From Shewanella piezotolerans WP3 (GTDB taxonomy: Bacteria > Pseudomonadota > Gammaproteobacteria > Enterobacterales > Shewanellaceae): a stretch of 64,000 nt of DNA. Position numbers and translations under genes: made by a program. Shown here in pieces: positions 46,295 to 55,371 of this stretch. The DNA lies in NCBI RefSeq assembly GCF_000014885.1, contig NC_011566.1:5144501-5208500 (forward strand), given 5' to 3'. Within the stretch, counting starts at the first letter, position 1. The number at the start of each line of letters is the position of its first letter. The notes beneath the pieces are model-generated. The model saw only the letters and a program-made list of their open reading frames with translations, made no database searches and was not told the origin of the DNA.

Positions 46295-46513
46295 TCAGAG
46301 TGAGCCTACTTTTTTATAACAATCGAAACAATTTAAACCCCAACGTCGGTAAAGGCAGTTGAAGCAAGACTGAGAATGGTCGTCAGTTTGCTCATCTTCA
46401 TCATCCTCAGCAAAAAAGCGACATGCTTTTGCCGCTTCTCGCGAAGCCGAATATGAGTTTGTATCGAACTTAAATCGCCACACCCCATCAATATAGGTAA
46501 ACCATTTATCCAT
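46295..46513 (-). CDS. Small Cys-rich protein (72 residues)
   Basis: ATG 46511-46513 has AGAGG upstream. The product starts MDKWFTYIDGVWRFKFDTNSYSASREA, has an acidic middle and ends with CFNCLYRRWGLNCFDC, two CxxC pairs nine residues apart, as in zinc knuckles or iron-sulfur sites. It lies 8 bp downstream of the TiaS-like gene, the last gene of the six-gene ECF run. No family recognised. Confidence 0.6.
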   Translation of the reverse strand: MDKWFTYIDGVWRFKFDTNSYSASREAAKACRFFAEDDEDEQTDDHSQSCFNCLYRRWGLNCFDCYKKVGSL

Positions 46514-46521
46514 AGCAGCCT

Positions 46522-47277
46522 CTAATATGTTTTAAGTGTTTGCTTAGAAGCATTCACCCAAGCAGAACCATGACGACTGACTAAGAGCGCAAACATATGC
46601 TGGCGGTATACTGCCTTTACCTTGCCAGTTAATAGTATTCGTTCATCATCTGCTAATATTTCACCGCTATCACTGAGCACCGCTTGCAAAGGAGTGTTCG
46701 CTAAAATATCAGCCACTGTGAATTCAATGTCAGCGTCTTTATTGTACTCTCCTAAACAAAACTGACCTTTAACACGACCGTCTTGACCACTTAAACGTAA
46801 GCCAAGACCGGCTAAAGCCCCTATTACCCCCTGCCCCGTACCACCATGTTCGGTCAGGTCGATACCCAGCTCAGTGGCCAATTCATAGGCTTGCACCTTG
46901 GTTTTAACAGTCTCTTTGGTTGACTGGCCGAAGGCGATTAAGGCATTGATATCGTAAGATGAACTCATATCAAGTATTGCCAAGCCAGGATCCGAAGCTG
47001 CTGCCGATTCTTGCATCAGGTGAGCGACACATATTTGCTTTATATCGGCAAAGTCGAGATGACTTTCAAGCTGAAAGCACATGGCACTGTTATGGGAGGT
47101 ATAAGGGATGTCAGGATGAACATATAACTGGTGACGAGTCACCATGCAGTGGCCTTTATGCTCAGCCATTTTCAGCGGCTCTTGCTGTAAAAGACTCGCT
47201 ATCTCTTCGGCGATCTCTCCTGTGCCCTTAGTGCCGATATCGTCAGTATCATCGATACAAATTAGCCAGTTTTTCAT
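46522..47277 (-). CDS. TiaS-like protein of unknown function
   Basis: 251 residues from ATG 47275-47277 (MKNWLICIDDTDDIGTKG), with AGGATTAAG before it. The N-terminus CIDDTDDIGTKGTGEIAEE resembles the DDTDS-type start of archaeal TiaS (tRNA-Ile2 agmatidine synthetase), and HPDIPYTSHNSAMCF resembles its NPxIPxKTRGNxA segment; a GGTGQGVIGALAGLGLRLSG stretch follows. Bacteria use TilS for that tRNA, so the role must differ. Its place among ECF transporter genes suggests processing of the imported compound. The assignment is tentative. Confidence 0.5.
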   Translation of the reverse strand: MKNWLICIDDTDDIGTKGTGEIAEEIASLLQQEPLKMAEHKGHCMVTRHQLYVHPDIPYTSHNSAMCFQLESHLDFADIKQICVAHLMQESAAASDPGLAILDMSSSYDINALIAFGQSTKETVKTKVQAYELATELGIDLTEHGGTGQGVIGALAGLGLRLSGQDGRVKGQFCLGEYNKDADIEFTVADILANTPLQAVLSDSGEILADDERILLTGKVKAVYRQHMFALLVSRHGSAWVNASKQTLKTY

Positions 47278-47308
47278 TCTTAATCCTATAGATGTTAATT
47301 GCGATTGG

Positions 47309-47854
47309 TTACTCAAGGGTTTGATGTCGGTCTTGCAGTAAGTCGTGAGATTGCAGGCGCCTTAGCACGCTAGGAACAATCAACGCAGCACCGAGCGCAA
47401 ACAGCCCCCCTTGCAGAAAGTTAACTGCAAACTTGGTCAAAGCAATCTGCTGGCTCATTCCCGCAAGCATATTCTCAATCCAACCTTTGCTCGCCCACGC
47501 TAAACAACCAGCCAAAGCCAGCAATACACACTGCCAACGTAATTTAAAAACACCCGCAATCACCATTAACGCTAAATCCATGGCGATGGCTGGCATGCCG
47601 AATTTGAGCAGAATTAACGGCCCGCCTTTACCAACACTCAGCATCATTGCCACCATGCCAGCCAGTAAACCACATGCAGTAATACTGCCCACTCGACCTA
47701 CCGCACCGTAGCAAAGTAGATAGAAAAAGGTCATTAAGAACATTGAGTGACCACTAAGCCCTAGCTTAAGCCGCAACATACTTTTTAAAATCACCAATAA
47801 GGTCGCGCAAAAGCCAATAAATAACGCATCTTGCAGTTCGAAGTGAAGTTTCAT
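47309..47854 (-). CDS. Probable ECF transporter substrate-binding (S) component
   Basis: 181 residues from ATG 47852-47854, overlapping the ecfT stop as ATGA, with GAGAGACG upstream. Six hydrophobic helices, N-terminus MKLHFELQDALFIGFCATLL. S-components bind the substrate in the membrane. The sequence does not match BioY, ThiT, RibU or other named classes that I can tell; a methionine-regulated (Mts) type is possible by gene order but not shown. Identified by size, topology and neighbours. Confidence 0.65.
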   Translation of the reverse strand: MKLHFELQDALFIGFCATLLVILKSMLRLKLGLSGHSMFLMTFFYLLCYGAVGRVGSITACGLLAGMVAMMLSVGKGGPLILLKFGMPAIAMDLALMVIAGVFKLRWQCVLLALAGCLAWASKGWIENMLAGMSQQIALTKFAVNFLQGGLFALGAALIVPSVLRRLQSHDLLQDRHQTLE

Positions 47855-48546
47855 TTTTCGTCTCTCGTTGAAGGCCAATGCGTTACATGATTACCGCTGC
47901 CAAAATGGCGTAACTTTGCCGACAGCGCCATCTGCTTCGATAGCTTTAATAGTTGGATCAATAGCGGCAGTAACACGCAATAAATAAATTCAGGCCAATT
48001 GCTTGGGTTTCGAAGTGCTCTAGGTGTGATCCTCGCACCGCGCATACATTGGATCTGGTAGATCTCTTTTAGCTCTTGGGACATAAACGGCAGTAGACTT
48101 AGTGAAGCCGCAATGACAAATGCCCACTTGTGTGGCAGCAGCCAACTTAACACTTCTGCAAGTCGCTCTGGGCTTTGAGTACTTGAAAGCCACCAGCCTG
48201 GTAACATTGCCAATAGGACTCTAAGTACCACCACCGCGCCATCTAAAAGCTGGCTTTCACCATAAAACAGATAATAAAGCCCCATAGTGGTAATAAATTG
48301 CACGGCCGCTAAACGCAGCAACATGGTTATTTTTTTCTTTAGCACTAGTCCGTGAGCGATTAAACCCGCATTAATGCTCACTAATATCCACAATGCACTA
48401 CTCGGTACAAAGAAAGCGCAACTTGCCAACAGTAAGCTCAAGACCAAGGCGAAAGCACAGCGGTGACTCTGGCGCATGCAAATTCGCACCGACTTTGCCC
48501 TATGCTTCATATTAAGACCCGAAGATTCTGGCCATTTAGCCCGCAT
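47851..48546 (-). CDS. ECF transporter transmembrane (T) component
   Basis: 231 residues. Hydrophobic N-terminal half, then the coupling helices with the two xRG-type motifs: QCMRGARITPR and SAKLRHFGSG, which dock on the two ATPase domains. Starts at ATG 48546, overlapping the ATPase gene by 11 nt; a Met 12 codons later is an alternative. Overlaps the S gene by 4 nt. Confidence 0.85.
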   Translation of the reverse strand: MRAKWPESSGLNMKHRAKSVRICMRQSHRCAFALVLSLLLASCAFFVPSSALWILVSINAGLIAHGLVLKKKITMLLRLAAVQFITTMGLYYLFYGESQLLDGAVVVLRVLLAMLPGWWLSSTQSPERLAEVLSWLLPHKWAFVIAASLSLLPFMSQELKEIYQIQCMRGARITPRALRNPSNWPEFIYCVLLPLLIQLLKLSKQMALSAKLRHFGSGNHVTHWPSTRDEK

Positions 48547-49900
48547 CGGCCTGTTCCGTCGGCGCAGCTATAGCTGTCAAGTAACCTGATTCGATATACC
48601 AGATCCTGTCTACATCACCGTATGACACCTCTCTGTGAGAGGTGAGTAAGATGGCGCAGCCTCTTTGACGTAGCTGCAGCAAAAGCTGCCACACCTTGTC
48701 ACAATGCAAGCTATCTAGGCCGGCAAATGGATCATCAAGTAACAACACTTTGGGTTGCAAACAGGCAAGTGATGCCAGTGCTATAATATGCTGCTGTCCG
48801 TAGGACAATTTATGGGGTGACGCCATCGATAAGTGGCTTAGAGATAGCTGGTGCAACATTCGTTCAGCCCGAGATAAAGGCAACCTGAAACGACGCAAGC
48901 TAAATTGCATCTCAGTCAATACTGTCGGCTCAAACAGTTGCCGGTTCGGCCTTTGTAACAACAGGCACAGATTTGCGCCATAAATGCCTAATTTAGGCCG
49001 TTTCCCCAACACTAAAAATGGTAACTGCCCGATATCAGCCTGCATCCCTGCCAGCGCTTTTAAAAAGCTACTTTTACCTGTGCCATTATCTCCAACTAAG
49101 GCGACAATCTCTCCTGCTCCCACGCTTAATGACTCGGTACAGCGAAATAAAGCCGAACCCGCAGAAAACTGAAAACGGTGCGGTGATATCAACAGCCTTT
49201 GCTCTGTTGCATCCACACCTCTAGCAGCTAATGTTGGCAGCCTTTGCTTGTGCTGCCCTGAAGGCTGGTATAGACCCGCGACTAACTTGCCCCTCTCTAA
49301 CTGCCATAGGTGGGAAACAATCTGGCCAAATGCTTGCGGCTGATGCTCCACCATCACAATGGAGACACCGTCACGAAGTAACCCCTTAAGTACAAAGTAC
49401 AGCTCCTGCACTCCATGGTTATCAAGTTGAGTCCAGGGTTCATCTAGCAGCAGTAAATTTGGCTCAAACACCAGTTGAGCAGCAAGCATTAAACGGTACT
49501 TTTGCCCTAAAGACAGCACATCGATTGGCGTATCAATACTGACATATAGCCCAACCCGTCGCAGTACTTGCTGTACTTTGTCTAACATTTCGTTTGAGGG
49601 GACACCGAGGTTTTCTAGCGCAAATGCAATCTCAGCCCCTACGCTTTGACGTAGAACCTGTACATTAGGATCTTGCATCACCAGCCCTACCATTAACGCA
49701 GGATGGCGCATCATCTCCCCCTCAAAAGGGCGACACAACTCTCCAGCAATAAGATGTAGTAAACTCGATTTGCCGCAGCCAGTTGCGCCGCTGATGCAGT
49801 GACACTCACCATGGTTGACCACCAAGTTTAGGTCATCCAAGACCTTAGCCTGGTATGTGTCATAGCCAAAATGAATCCCTTTTAGCTCAATTAATTGCAT
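48536..49900 (-). CDS. ECF transporter ATPase, duplicated (A-A' fusion)
   Basis: 454 residues with two ATPase domains. Domain 1: Walker A SGATGCGKSS, signature LSLGQK, Walker B LLLLDEP. Domain 2: Walker A GDNGTGKSS, signature LSYGQQ, Walker B VLLLDDP. The fused arrangement is common in group II ECF transporters. It energises uptake through the T and S components. Starts 17 bp after the TonB receptor ends, so outer- and inner-membrane steps are co-transcribed. Confidence 0.92.
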   Translation of the reverse strand: MQLIELKGIHFGYDTYQAKVLDDLNLVVNHGECHCISGATGCGKSSLLHLIAGELCRPFEGEMMRHPALMVGLVMQDPNVQVLRQSVGAEIAFALENLGVPSNEMLDKVQQVLRRVGLYVSIDTPIDVLSLGQKYRLMLAAQLVFEPNLLLLDEPWTQLDNHGVQELYFVLKGLLRDGVSIVMVEHQPQAFGQIVSHLWQLERGKLVAGLYQPSGQHKQRLPTLAARGVDATEQRLLISPHRFQFSAGSALFRCTESLSVGAGEIVALVGDNGTGKSSFLKALAGMQADIGQLPFLVLGKRPKLGIYGANLCLLLQRPNRQLFEPTVLTEMQFSLRRFRLPLSRAERMLHQLSLSHLSMASPHKLSYGQQHIIALASLACLQPKVLLLDDPFAGLDSLHCDKVWQLLLQLRQRGCAILLTSHREVSYGDVDRIWYIESGYLTAIAAPTEQADAG

Positions 49901-49917
49901 CTGCGACCTCCGGTTTA

Positions 49918-51945
49918 CTAAATTTGCCAGTTCAAACCAATAAACACTTGGCGACCCGCTTGAGGTAATGACTCACTTTGATAGTAATTTTCATCCAATA
50001 AATTAGTGGCCCTTAGGTACAGCTCTAACTTGTCCTCAAGCAATGGCTGCACCAAATTAAGATCAACCAAGGTGTAGTCATCTAACGACTGTTCTACCAG
50101 AATCTTTTCTCCTGCTACCTTGTGTTGGGCGTAGTAGATTTGATCCATGATCCGCTCAACATTTAGATTGATACGCATTGCAAATGGCAGTTGATATTGC
50201 GCTTGAAACCGTAGTTGATGGCGAGGGCGATATTCTAGAGTTTGGAATGTCTCTGCCGCAGATTTGTCTTCAGTATCTAAAAAGCTATACATAAAAGTCA
50301 TCGACAGGTCATCGATACTATTATTTTGCAGCTGCAGATCGACCCCTCTGAAAGCATAGTCGCCCATGTTTTGATAAGTACCAGCTAAGTCTTTGGCAAT
50401 GTAATCTTCGGCATCGGTATAAAAGCCTGCGATATTCAGCTCTGTTGAGTAACCAATATCCTGCAATAAGCCCAACTCAAAGTGCTGTGAAACTTCCGCC
50501 TGCAGATCTGTATTCCCTGAGGATTGAGCATAGAGATTGCGCATAGAAGGGAATCGGACTTTACGTGCCACCCCCATATTAATACGGGTATGCTCTAATG
50601 CTTGCCAGTAGAGTGATAACTGTCCTGAGTAATCACTTTCAGATTCAGACACCCTGTCTTGGTCATGAAAAGCGCCGCCGAGCGTTACGCCATAGTTATC
50701 TGCTTGGTATTGGTACTCTAACGCCGCGGTATATAACCATGCAGAGTCATCAAAGTTATCGCTGTTGCCACTGCCGTTACCACCATTGCCGCCGCCATTT
50801 CCACTTCCACCGCCATTACCTGAACCGCTTTTACTACTTTTGCTACTTGCAAGTGCCTGTGACTGCCAGCTTTGCTTTTCAGCAATAATTGCCGTTGTGA
50901 CAATACCAGCTTGGTCAAAGTTGGAAATGAACTGTAGATTACCGCCCTCTACAGTAGAGCGGCCATCTTGCTGCGCTTTTATCGCTTGGTAAGAGTCATC
51001 TTTATATTGAGACTCTAATACATCACTCTGGTTGTAATAGCCAAAACCACGCAGGGTAAACATCTCATTGAACTTATGTGCCAATCCAAGTTGAAAGGTT
51101 TTTGCTTGGTAATCGTCAACCCTCTCAAACTTAGCGCTCCCTGAACCGCTACCATCTCGACTTGGCTTGCCCCACTCGCCCTGTTTAAAGCTCATATTAG
51201 CCATTAACTGAGTGTTATCGCTCAGCAGATAGCTGCCTTGTGCATATACATTATCTAAGGTTTTGTCGGCATTATTACGTACATCACCCTGCTGAAACTC
51301 AGTGTCGTTATAGTCACTCGACATTGGCCAACCATCAGTTTGCTGGCGGCTATAATTAATCACCCCCTGCCAGCTATCTCCACTTCCAGCCACACTGATA
51401 TCACCGTTAAAAGTATTATCTTCGGCGGCTTCAAGTCGACCAGATAAACTCGGTGCATCCTCGCCCTGTTTAGTAATAATATTAATCACGCCCCCTGCAC
51501 CACCTGGCCCATAAAGTACAGAAGTTGGCCCTACCGAAACTTCAACAGAACCGATTTGACTAGCAGGTATTAAGCTTGGGTCGAATTGACCATCTTCGGC
51601 ACCATTTGCAGGCACACCATTGATTAAATAGATTACATGACGCGCTTTAAAACCTCGCACATCAACCCTTGGACTTCCTTGCCCGCCCACTCTGACATAC
51701 AGTCCAGGAACGTTTTTGAGTAACTGATCTAAGCTTTGCGCTCCGGTAGCCTTGATCTCTTCTTCGTTAAGACTCCAATGAGTGGTTGCCGATTCAGTTA
51801 CCGCCGCTTTCTCTCCATGGACCACTATGACTTCAGTTACATTGAGTATTGGATCTCGCTCCATCTCATCGGCTTGCACTTGATAACTAATACTCAAAGC
51901 CAAAGCTATTACTGATAGCTTTAAACTGTTGTTGCTATTTCTCAT
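49918..51945 (-). CDS. TonB-dependent receptor partnered with an ECF transporter
   Basis: 675 residues with signal peptide (LSVIALALSISYQVQA), TonB box region (NVTEVIVVHG), plug (SLDQLLKNVPGLYVRVGGQG, VDVRGFKARHVIYLINGVP) and barrel ending VFIGLNWQI. Plug and length resemble small BtuB/CirA-type receptors. AGGATGATG lies before the ATG. An extracellular loop around residues 365-395 is made almost only of Gly, Ser and Asn. Its ligand should be the ECF substrate; no Fur box is seen. Confidence 0.9.
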   Translation of the reverse strand: MRNSNNSLKLSVIALALSISYQVQADEMERDPILNVTEVIVVHGEKAAVTESATTHWSLNEEEIKATGAQSLDQLLKNVPGLYVRVGGQGSPRVDVRGFKARHVIYLINGVPANGAEDGQFDPSLIPASQIGSVEVSVGPTSVLYGPGGAGGVINIITKQGEDAPSLSGRLEAAEDNTFNGDISVAGSGDSWQGVINYSRQQTDGWPMSSDYNDTEFQQGDVRNNADKTLDNVYAQGSYLLSDNTQLMANMSFKQGEWGKPSRDGSGSGSAKFERVDDYQAKTFQLGLAHKFNEMFTLRGFGYYNQSDVLESQYKDDSYQAIKAQQDGRSTVEGGNLQFISNFDQAGIVTTAIIAEKQSWQSQALASSKSSKSGSGNGGGSGNGGGNGGNGSGNSDNFDDSAWLYTAALEYQYQADNYGVTLGGAFHDQDRVSESESDYSGQLSLYWQALEHTRINMGVARKVRFPSMRNLYAQSSGNTDLQAEVSQHFELGLLQDIGYSTELNIAGFYTDAEDYIAKDLAGTYQNMGDYAFRGVDLQLQNNSIDDLSMTFMYSFLDTEDKSAAETFQTLEYRPRHQLRFQAQYQLPFAMRINLNVERIMDQIYYAQHKVAGEKILVEQSLDDYTLVDLNLVQPLLEDKLELYLRATNLLDENYYQSESLPQAGRQVFIGLNWQI
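50757..50850 (-). repeat. Low-complexity Gly/Ser/Asn coding repeat inside the receptor
   Basis: Plus-strand sequence is a run of GCCACCG/CCATTACC-type triplets, coding GSGNGGGSGNGGGNGGNGSG in the minus strand. It lies in a predicted surface loop and is a candidate for slippage or expansion. Confidence 0.75.
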
Positions 51946-52363
51946 TGTTTTTCATCATCCTAACGACATTATTAATGTCTATTGTTAGAAAGAGCGCGGC
52001 AGCGCACAAGACAATAACTTACAAATATAAACCTAGATCAACTAATTAAAACAAAGGAAGGAAAGAGGCAACGCACCAAAGGACAATATGTCCAACATGC
52101 ATTTAGTGACAGACAAAAAGACACAGTAAAAGCAATAAAATGAATAAGCTAGGCTTAGCTCATTTTCTACAAATAGAAAAAACCATAGCATGAGCATAAA
52201 ATAGTCAGTCATAGCTCACAGCAGCAAAGCAACCGACTTGACACTCTAGTCAGCGGATATTACTTTGTGGTAAAGATTCTTATTACCACTTTGAAACTGG
52301 CTGAATGACACATAGAGGTCAGCACCTCATACAAGCCATAAGAAATACGATTTGGAGTTTTTA
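51946..52363. promoter_or_regulatory. Receptor-menF divergent region with two palindromes
   Basis: 418 bp, no ORF. A perfect palindrome GACATTA-T-TAATGTC lies at 51965-51979, just before the receptor's ribosome binding site, and GGACA-ATA-TGTCC at 52081-52093. Both share GACA...TGTC. They may be one regulator's operators or an RNA hairpin. Confidence 0.45.
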
Positions 52364-53722
52364 TTGACCGCCCCTTTGCTGTCTCACGCTATTAAGTCTT
52401 TAACCGACAAGCTCACATCCTTTACTCTTCAACCACACAGCGACCCCATTATCCAGCTGTCGGTGACGGTGTCGGCGATCCCGGTAATTGCTTGGTTAGC
52501 AGCCCAGTCTACGTATCCGAGGATCTATTGGAAAGGACGAGACACGGAAGAGGAAGTTGCCGCGATTGGTTGTTGTAAAGACTTCTTTTTTGGTGATGAT
52601 GTTGACGATCTAGAGATGTCGGCTGAGTATCAAAAACAAAGAGCACTGACGAATAATCAAGACGTTCGATATTATGGTGGCGTTGCTTTCGATCGCAAGA
52701 ATGAAAGCTGGCCAGAGTTTGGTAAGGCGCGCTTTATTTTACCTCGCATTGAATTACGCCGCAGTGGCAATGAATTTAAACTGCTCGTCAATCTTAACTT
52801 TACCGAAAATAGTTTCGAAGAAGAGATTGCTTATGCGCTACACGCGATAGCCAGTTTGGATAAACCCAAGCCTCTAGCGCCACCTAATAAAGTCGCGTTA
52901 ATGGGTCGCAGCGATAAGCCTGATCGTTATCGCTGGACTGAACTGGTTAATCAAGTCACTCACCCAAAGTTTATTAAGGAAACTCCGAAGGTAGTGCTAT
53001 CTCGCCAAACTCAGCTTGAGATAAACGAACAGGTCGACCCTTGGACACTGCTTGCGTGTTGGCAAGGAAGAAACCCAAATAGTTTCCAGTTCGGCTTTCA
53101 GTTTAGTCCCGAAAGCGCCTTTATCTCTTGTACTCCTGAACGCTTATATCGCCGTAGACAACGGGAGTTGTTTACCGAAGCACTAGCAGGGACAACCGTT
53201 AGAGGTATTAACCAGGAGCAAGATAAAGCCTTAGCACAAGAGCTGTTGGACGATACTAAGAACAGTCATGAGAATCAGTTAGTTAGGCAACAAATCGTTG
53301 ATGTATTGAACCCTTTAAGCCATTACGTTGGTGCAGAAGAGTTTCCAACAGTATTAAAATTAAGCCATATCCAACATCTACATCGCTCTATTAGAGCCGA
53401 ACTCAAAGCGGGAGTGAATGATTTTCAGCTCATTCAAGCACTGCACCCCACGCCCGCAGTAGGTGGTTTACCTAAAGAACCAGCGATGAACTTTATTCGC
53501 CAACAGGAAGGATACGTCAGAGGCTGGTACGCTGGTGCTTGCGGCTACTTCAATAAACATGAAAGCGAGTTTGCAGTCGCTATTCGCAGTGCACGTATTG
53601 AGCCAGGTCGTATCAATCTATTTGCAGGGGCGGGGATTGTCACTGGCTCTGAGGCCGATAAAGAGTGGAGCGAGTTGGAAAACAAGCTAACCACCATTCT
53701 GTCGATACTGACCGAGCTTTAG
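52364..53722 (+). CDS. menF: Isochorismate synthase MenF
   Basis: 452 residues starting at TTG 52364, six bases after GGAG (a TTG 12 bp earlier is overlapped by the ribosome site). Chorismate-binding family: RFILPRIELRR, FQFSPESAFISCTPERLYRR, LAGTTVRG, HLHRSIRAEL, LHPTPAVGGLPKEPAMNFI and EPGRINLFAGAGIVTGSEADKEW. It makes isochorismate for menaquinone, used in anaerobic respiration. Divergent from the receptor; ends at its own terminator. Confidence 0.93.
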   Translation: MTAPLLSHAIKSLTDKLTSFTLQPHSDPIIQLSVTVSAIPVIAWLAAQSTYPRIYWKGRDTEEEVAAIGCCKDFFFGDDVDDLEMSAEYQKQRALTNNQDVRYYGGVAFDRKNESWPEFGKARFILPRIELRRSGNEFKLLVNLNFTENSFEEEIAYALHAIASLDKPKPLAPPNKVALMGRSDKPDRYRWTELVNQVTHPKFIKETPKVVLSRQTQLEINEQVDPWTLLACWQGRNPNSFQFGFQFSPESAFISCTPERLYRRRQRELFTEALAGTTVRGINQEQDKALAQELLDDTKNSHENQLVRQQIVDVLNPLSHYVGAEEFPTVLKLSHIQHLHRSIRAELKAGVNDFQLIQALHPTPAVGGLPKEPAMNFIRQQEGYVRGWYAGACGYFNKHESEFAVAIRSARIEPGRINLFAGAGIVTGSEADKEWSELENKLTTILSILTEL

Positions 53723-53751
53723 TGCCAACAAAAAAATCAATCAGTTATCCT

Positions 53752-53787
53752 ATGATGTAGTGGTTAATCAACTGCTACATCATTTTT
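53752..53787 (+). terminator. Terminator of menF
   Basis: ATGATGTAG and CTACATCAT pair perfectly, extended by GGTT-AATC-AACT-type pairs in the upper stem, followed by TTTTTA. Confidence 0.75.
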
Positions 53788-53889
53788 ATACTTGCTCTGA
53801 AAAAATTCTGCTCTATAATTTGCCGCCCCGATTATGGGTTCACACTACTTTGATTAACCAAAAATTGTAAAATTATAGCGATACTTGCT

Positions 53890-53930
53890 ATTGCGGGTTC
53901 CCTCACCCCGCCCGATTTATTAAAAAAGGC
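53890..53930 (+). promoter_or_regulatory. PreQ1-I-like riboswitch upstream of yhhQ
   Basis: GCGGG (53893-53897) pairs with CCCGC (53907-53911) around TTCCCTCAC, then an A-rich tail AAAAAAGG (53922-53929), the H-type pseudoknot pattern of preQ1-I aptamers (compare GGUUC...CACCC and A-rich tail). AAGG is the only ribosome binding site before ATG 53937, so binding of preQ1 would hide it and block translation. Confidence 0.75.
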
Positions 53931-53936
53931 CACAAG

Positions 53937-54596
53937 ATGTTGATGTTATCTCAAACGCAGGTTCGCCGTGCGTTACTGCTTTTAGCAGGCTTTCATATTG
54001 TTATTATTTGTGCCAGTAACTACTTGGTGCAACTTCCGTTTCAGATCTTTGAACTGCATACCACCTGGGGCGCTTTTAGCTTTCCATTTGTTTACCTTGC
54101 AACCGATCTTACCGTTAGAATTTTTGGTCAACAGGCAGCACGAAAAATCATCTTTCTTGCCATGCTTCCAGCCTTAATCATCTCTTATCTCATGGGTGTT
54201 GTGTTTCATCAAGGTAGCTTTCAAGGTGCCGCTGCGTTACTAGAGTTCAACAGTTTTGTCTTTAGAATCGCCTTTGCCAGTTTTGCGGCTTATTTGATAG
54301 GCCAATTGATGGATATCTTTGTATTTGCCAAACTAAGACAAACAAAATCTTGGTGGGTTGCACCATCAGCATCAACGATTATCGGCAACCTCGTCGATAC
54401 ATTAGTGTTCTTCTCTCTCGCTTTTTACGCTTCAACAGATAGCTTTATGGCCGCCAACTGGCCGGAAATAGCAACGGTTGACTACGGTTTCAAACTTATC
54501 GTTAGTCTAGGCTTGTTCTTACCCGCCTACGGTCTATTACTGAAGGTGTTGCAAGATAAGATTTTGCAAGAGACAGCTCCCAAAACCGCACTCTAA
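53937..54596 (+). CDS. yhhQ: Queuosine precursor transporter YhhQ-like
   Basis: 219 residues, six helices. FELHTTWGAFSFPFVYLATDLTVRIFG and SASTIIGNLVDTLVFFSLAFY match the COG1738 family that moves preQ0/preQ1 across the inner membrane. The start can be ATG 53937 or the second ATG at 53943. The preQ1-I-like leader in front of it independently supports the substrate. Confidence 0.93.
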   Translation: MLMLSQTQVRRALLLLAGFHIVIICASNYLVQLPFQIFELHTTWGAFSFPFVYLATDLTVRIFGQQAARKIIFLAMLPALIISYLMGVVFHQGSFQGAAALLEFNSFVFRIAFASFAAYLIGQLMDIFVFAKLRQTKSWWVAPSASTIIGNLVDTLVFFSLAFYASTDSFMAANWPEIATVDYGFKLIVSLGLFLPAYGLLLKVLQDKILQETAPKTAL

Positions 54597-54667
54597 CGCT
54601 AATTGAGGCTTAACAGCAACTGGACAGACCTGTTATAATTTCGCCAATTCGTTCACCTTTGCTTCTT

Positions 54668-54829
54668 ATACCAATTACAGTAGCTAAGTGTTCAGAAATA
54701 GCGTAGGAAAAGTGCTTGAGAACAAGGCGGGAATTTTTGATAAGTAGTTATTCTACAATCAAAATTTATAACGACGTTATCGAGTATTTTAACAAGCTAG
54801 AGTGAACAGTTATTAACTACGATTGGTAT
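54668..54829. repeat. MITE-like element, ATACCAAT/ATTGGTAT ends (162 bp)
   Basis: Terminal ATACCAAT at 54668 and ATTGGTAT ending 54829, with the GAACAAGGCGG-type motif also seen in the 2747 element. No ORF. It lies in the gap between yhhQ and the acetyltransferase gene. Confidence 0.65.
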
Positions 54830-54882
54830 TATTGTTTAGAAGAAACAACTAAGGTGAACTGGCGAAACTAGCGAGAGTTACA

Positions 54883-55341
54883 ATGTACACAGTTGAAATT
54901 GAAGCAATTACAGAGATCACCCCAGCAGCGATAGCGCAACTAAAGCGCGTATATGAATCGATCCCTGAATTTGAAAACAGCCATTCAAGTCAAGATATCA
55001 GTGACAGACTATTATCAAATCCTGCCCTGTTATTAATTGCAAAAGTAGAGGGCGAAATCGCAGGTTTTAAGCTCGGCTACCAGCTTTCTGATGATGTTTT
55101 CTATAGTTGGTTAGGTGGGATCTCACCTGATTTTCGAGGCTTAGGACTCGCCAAGAGTATGCTTGAGTATCAGGAGAGCTGGGCAAGTCAGCAAGGATAC
55201 TCTCAAGTGGAAGTTAAAACCCGTAACTGCTTCCCGCGTATGCTAAAAATGTTGATTAACAGTCAGTATCAGATCACCGCGATGACTCCGGATCAGCAGC
55301 AATTGAGCCAGCATAAATTACACCTTCAAAAACAGCTATAG
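54883..55341 (+). CDS. GNAT family N-acetyltransferase
   Basis: 152 residues. Acetyl-CoA motif YSWLGGISPDFRGLGLAKSMLEYQESWA fits the (Q/R)xxGxG/A site, followed by GYSQVEVKTRNCFPRML. The N-terminal part (IAQLKRVYESIPEFENSH) is unusual. Substrate not recognisable. GAGAG lies before the ATG. Confidence 0.85.
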   Translation: MYTVEIEAITEITPAAIAQLKRVYESIPEFENSHSSQDISDRLLSNPALLLIAKVEGEIAGFKLGYQLSDDVFYSWLGGISPDFRGLGLAKSMLEYQESWASQQGYSQVEVKTRNCFPRMLKMLINSQYQITAMTPDQQQLSQHKLHLQKQL

Positions 55342-55371
55342 CCGTTATTGAAGAAAAATTGAGAATAAGAC

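Noticed and set aside
52103..52126. Possible MetJ boxes (AGAC at 8-bp step) near the ECF-linked receptor
   Set aside because: Only the AGAC anchors match; the second halves do not fit AGACGTCT, so methionine control is not supported.
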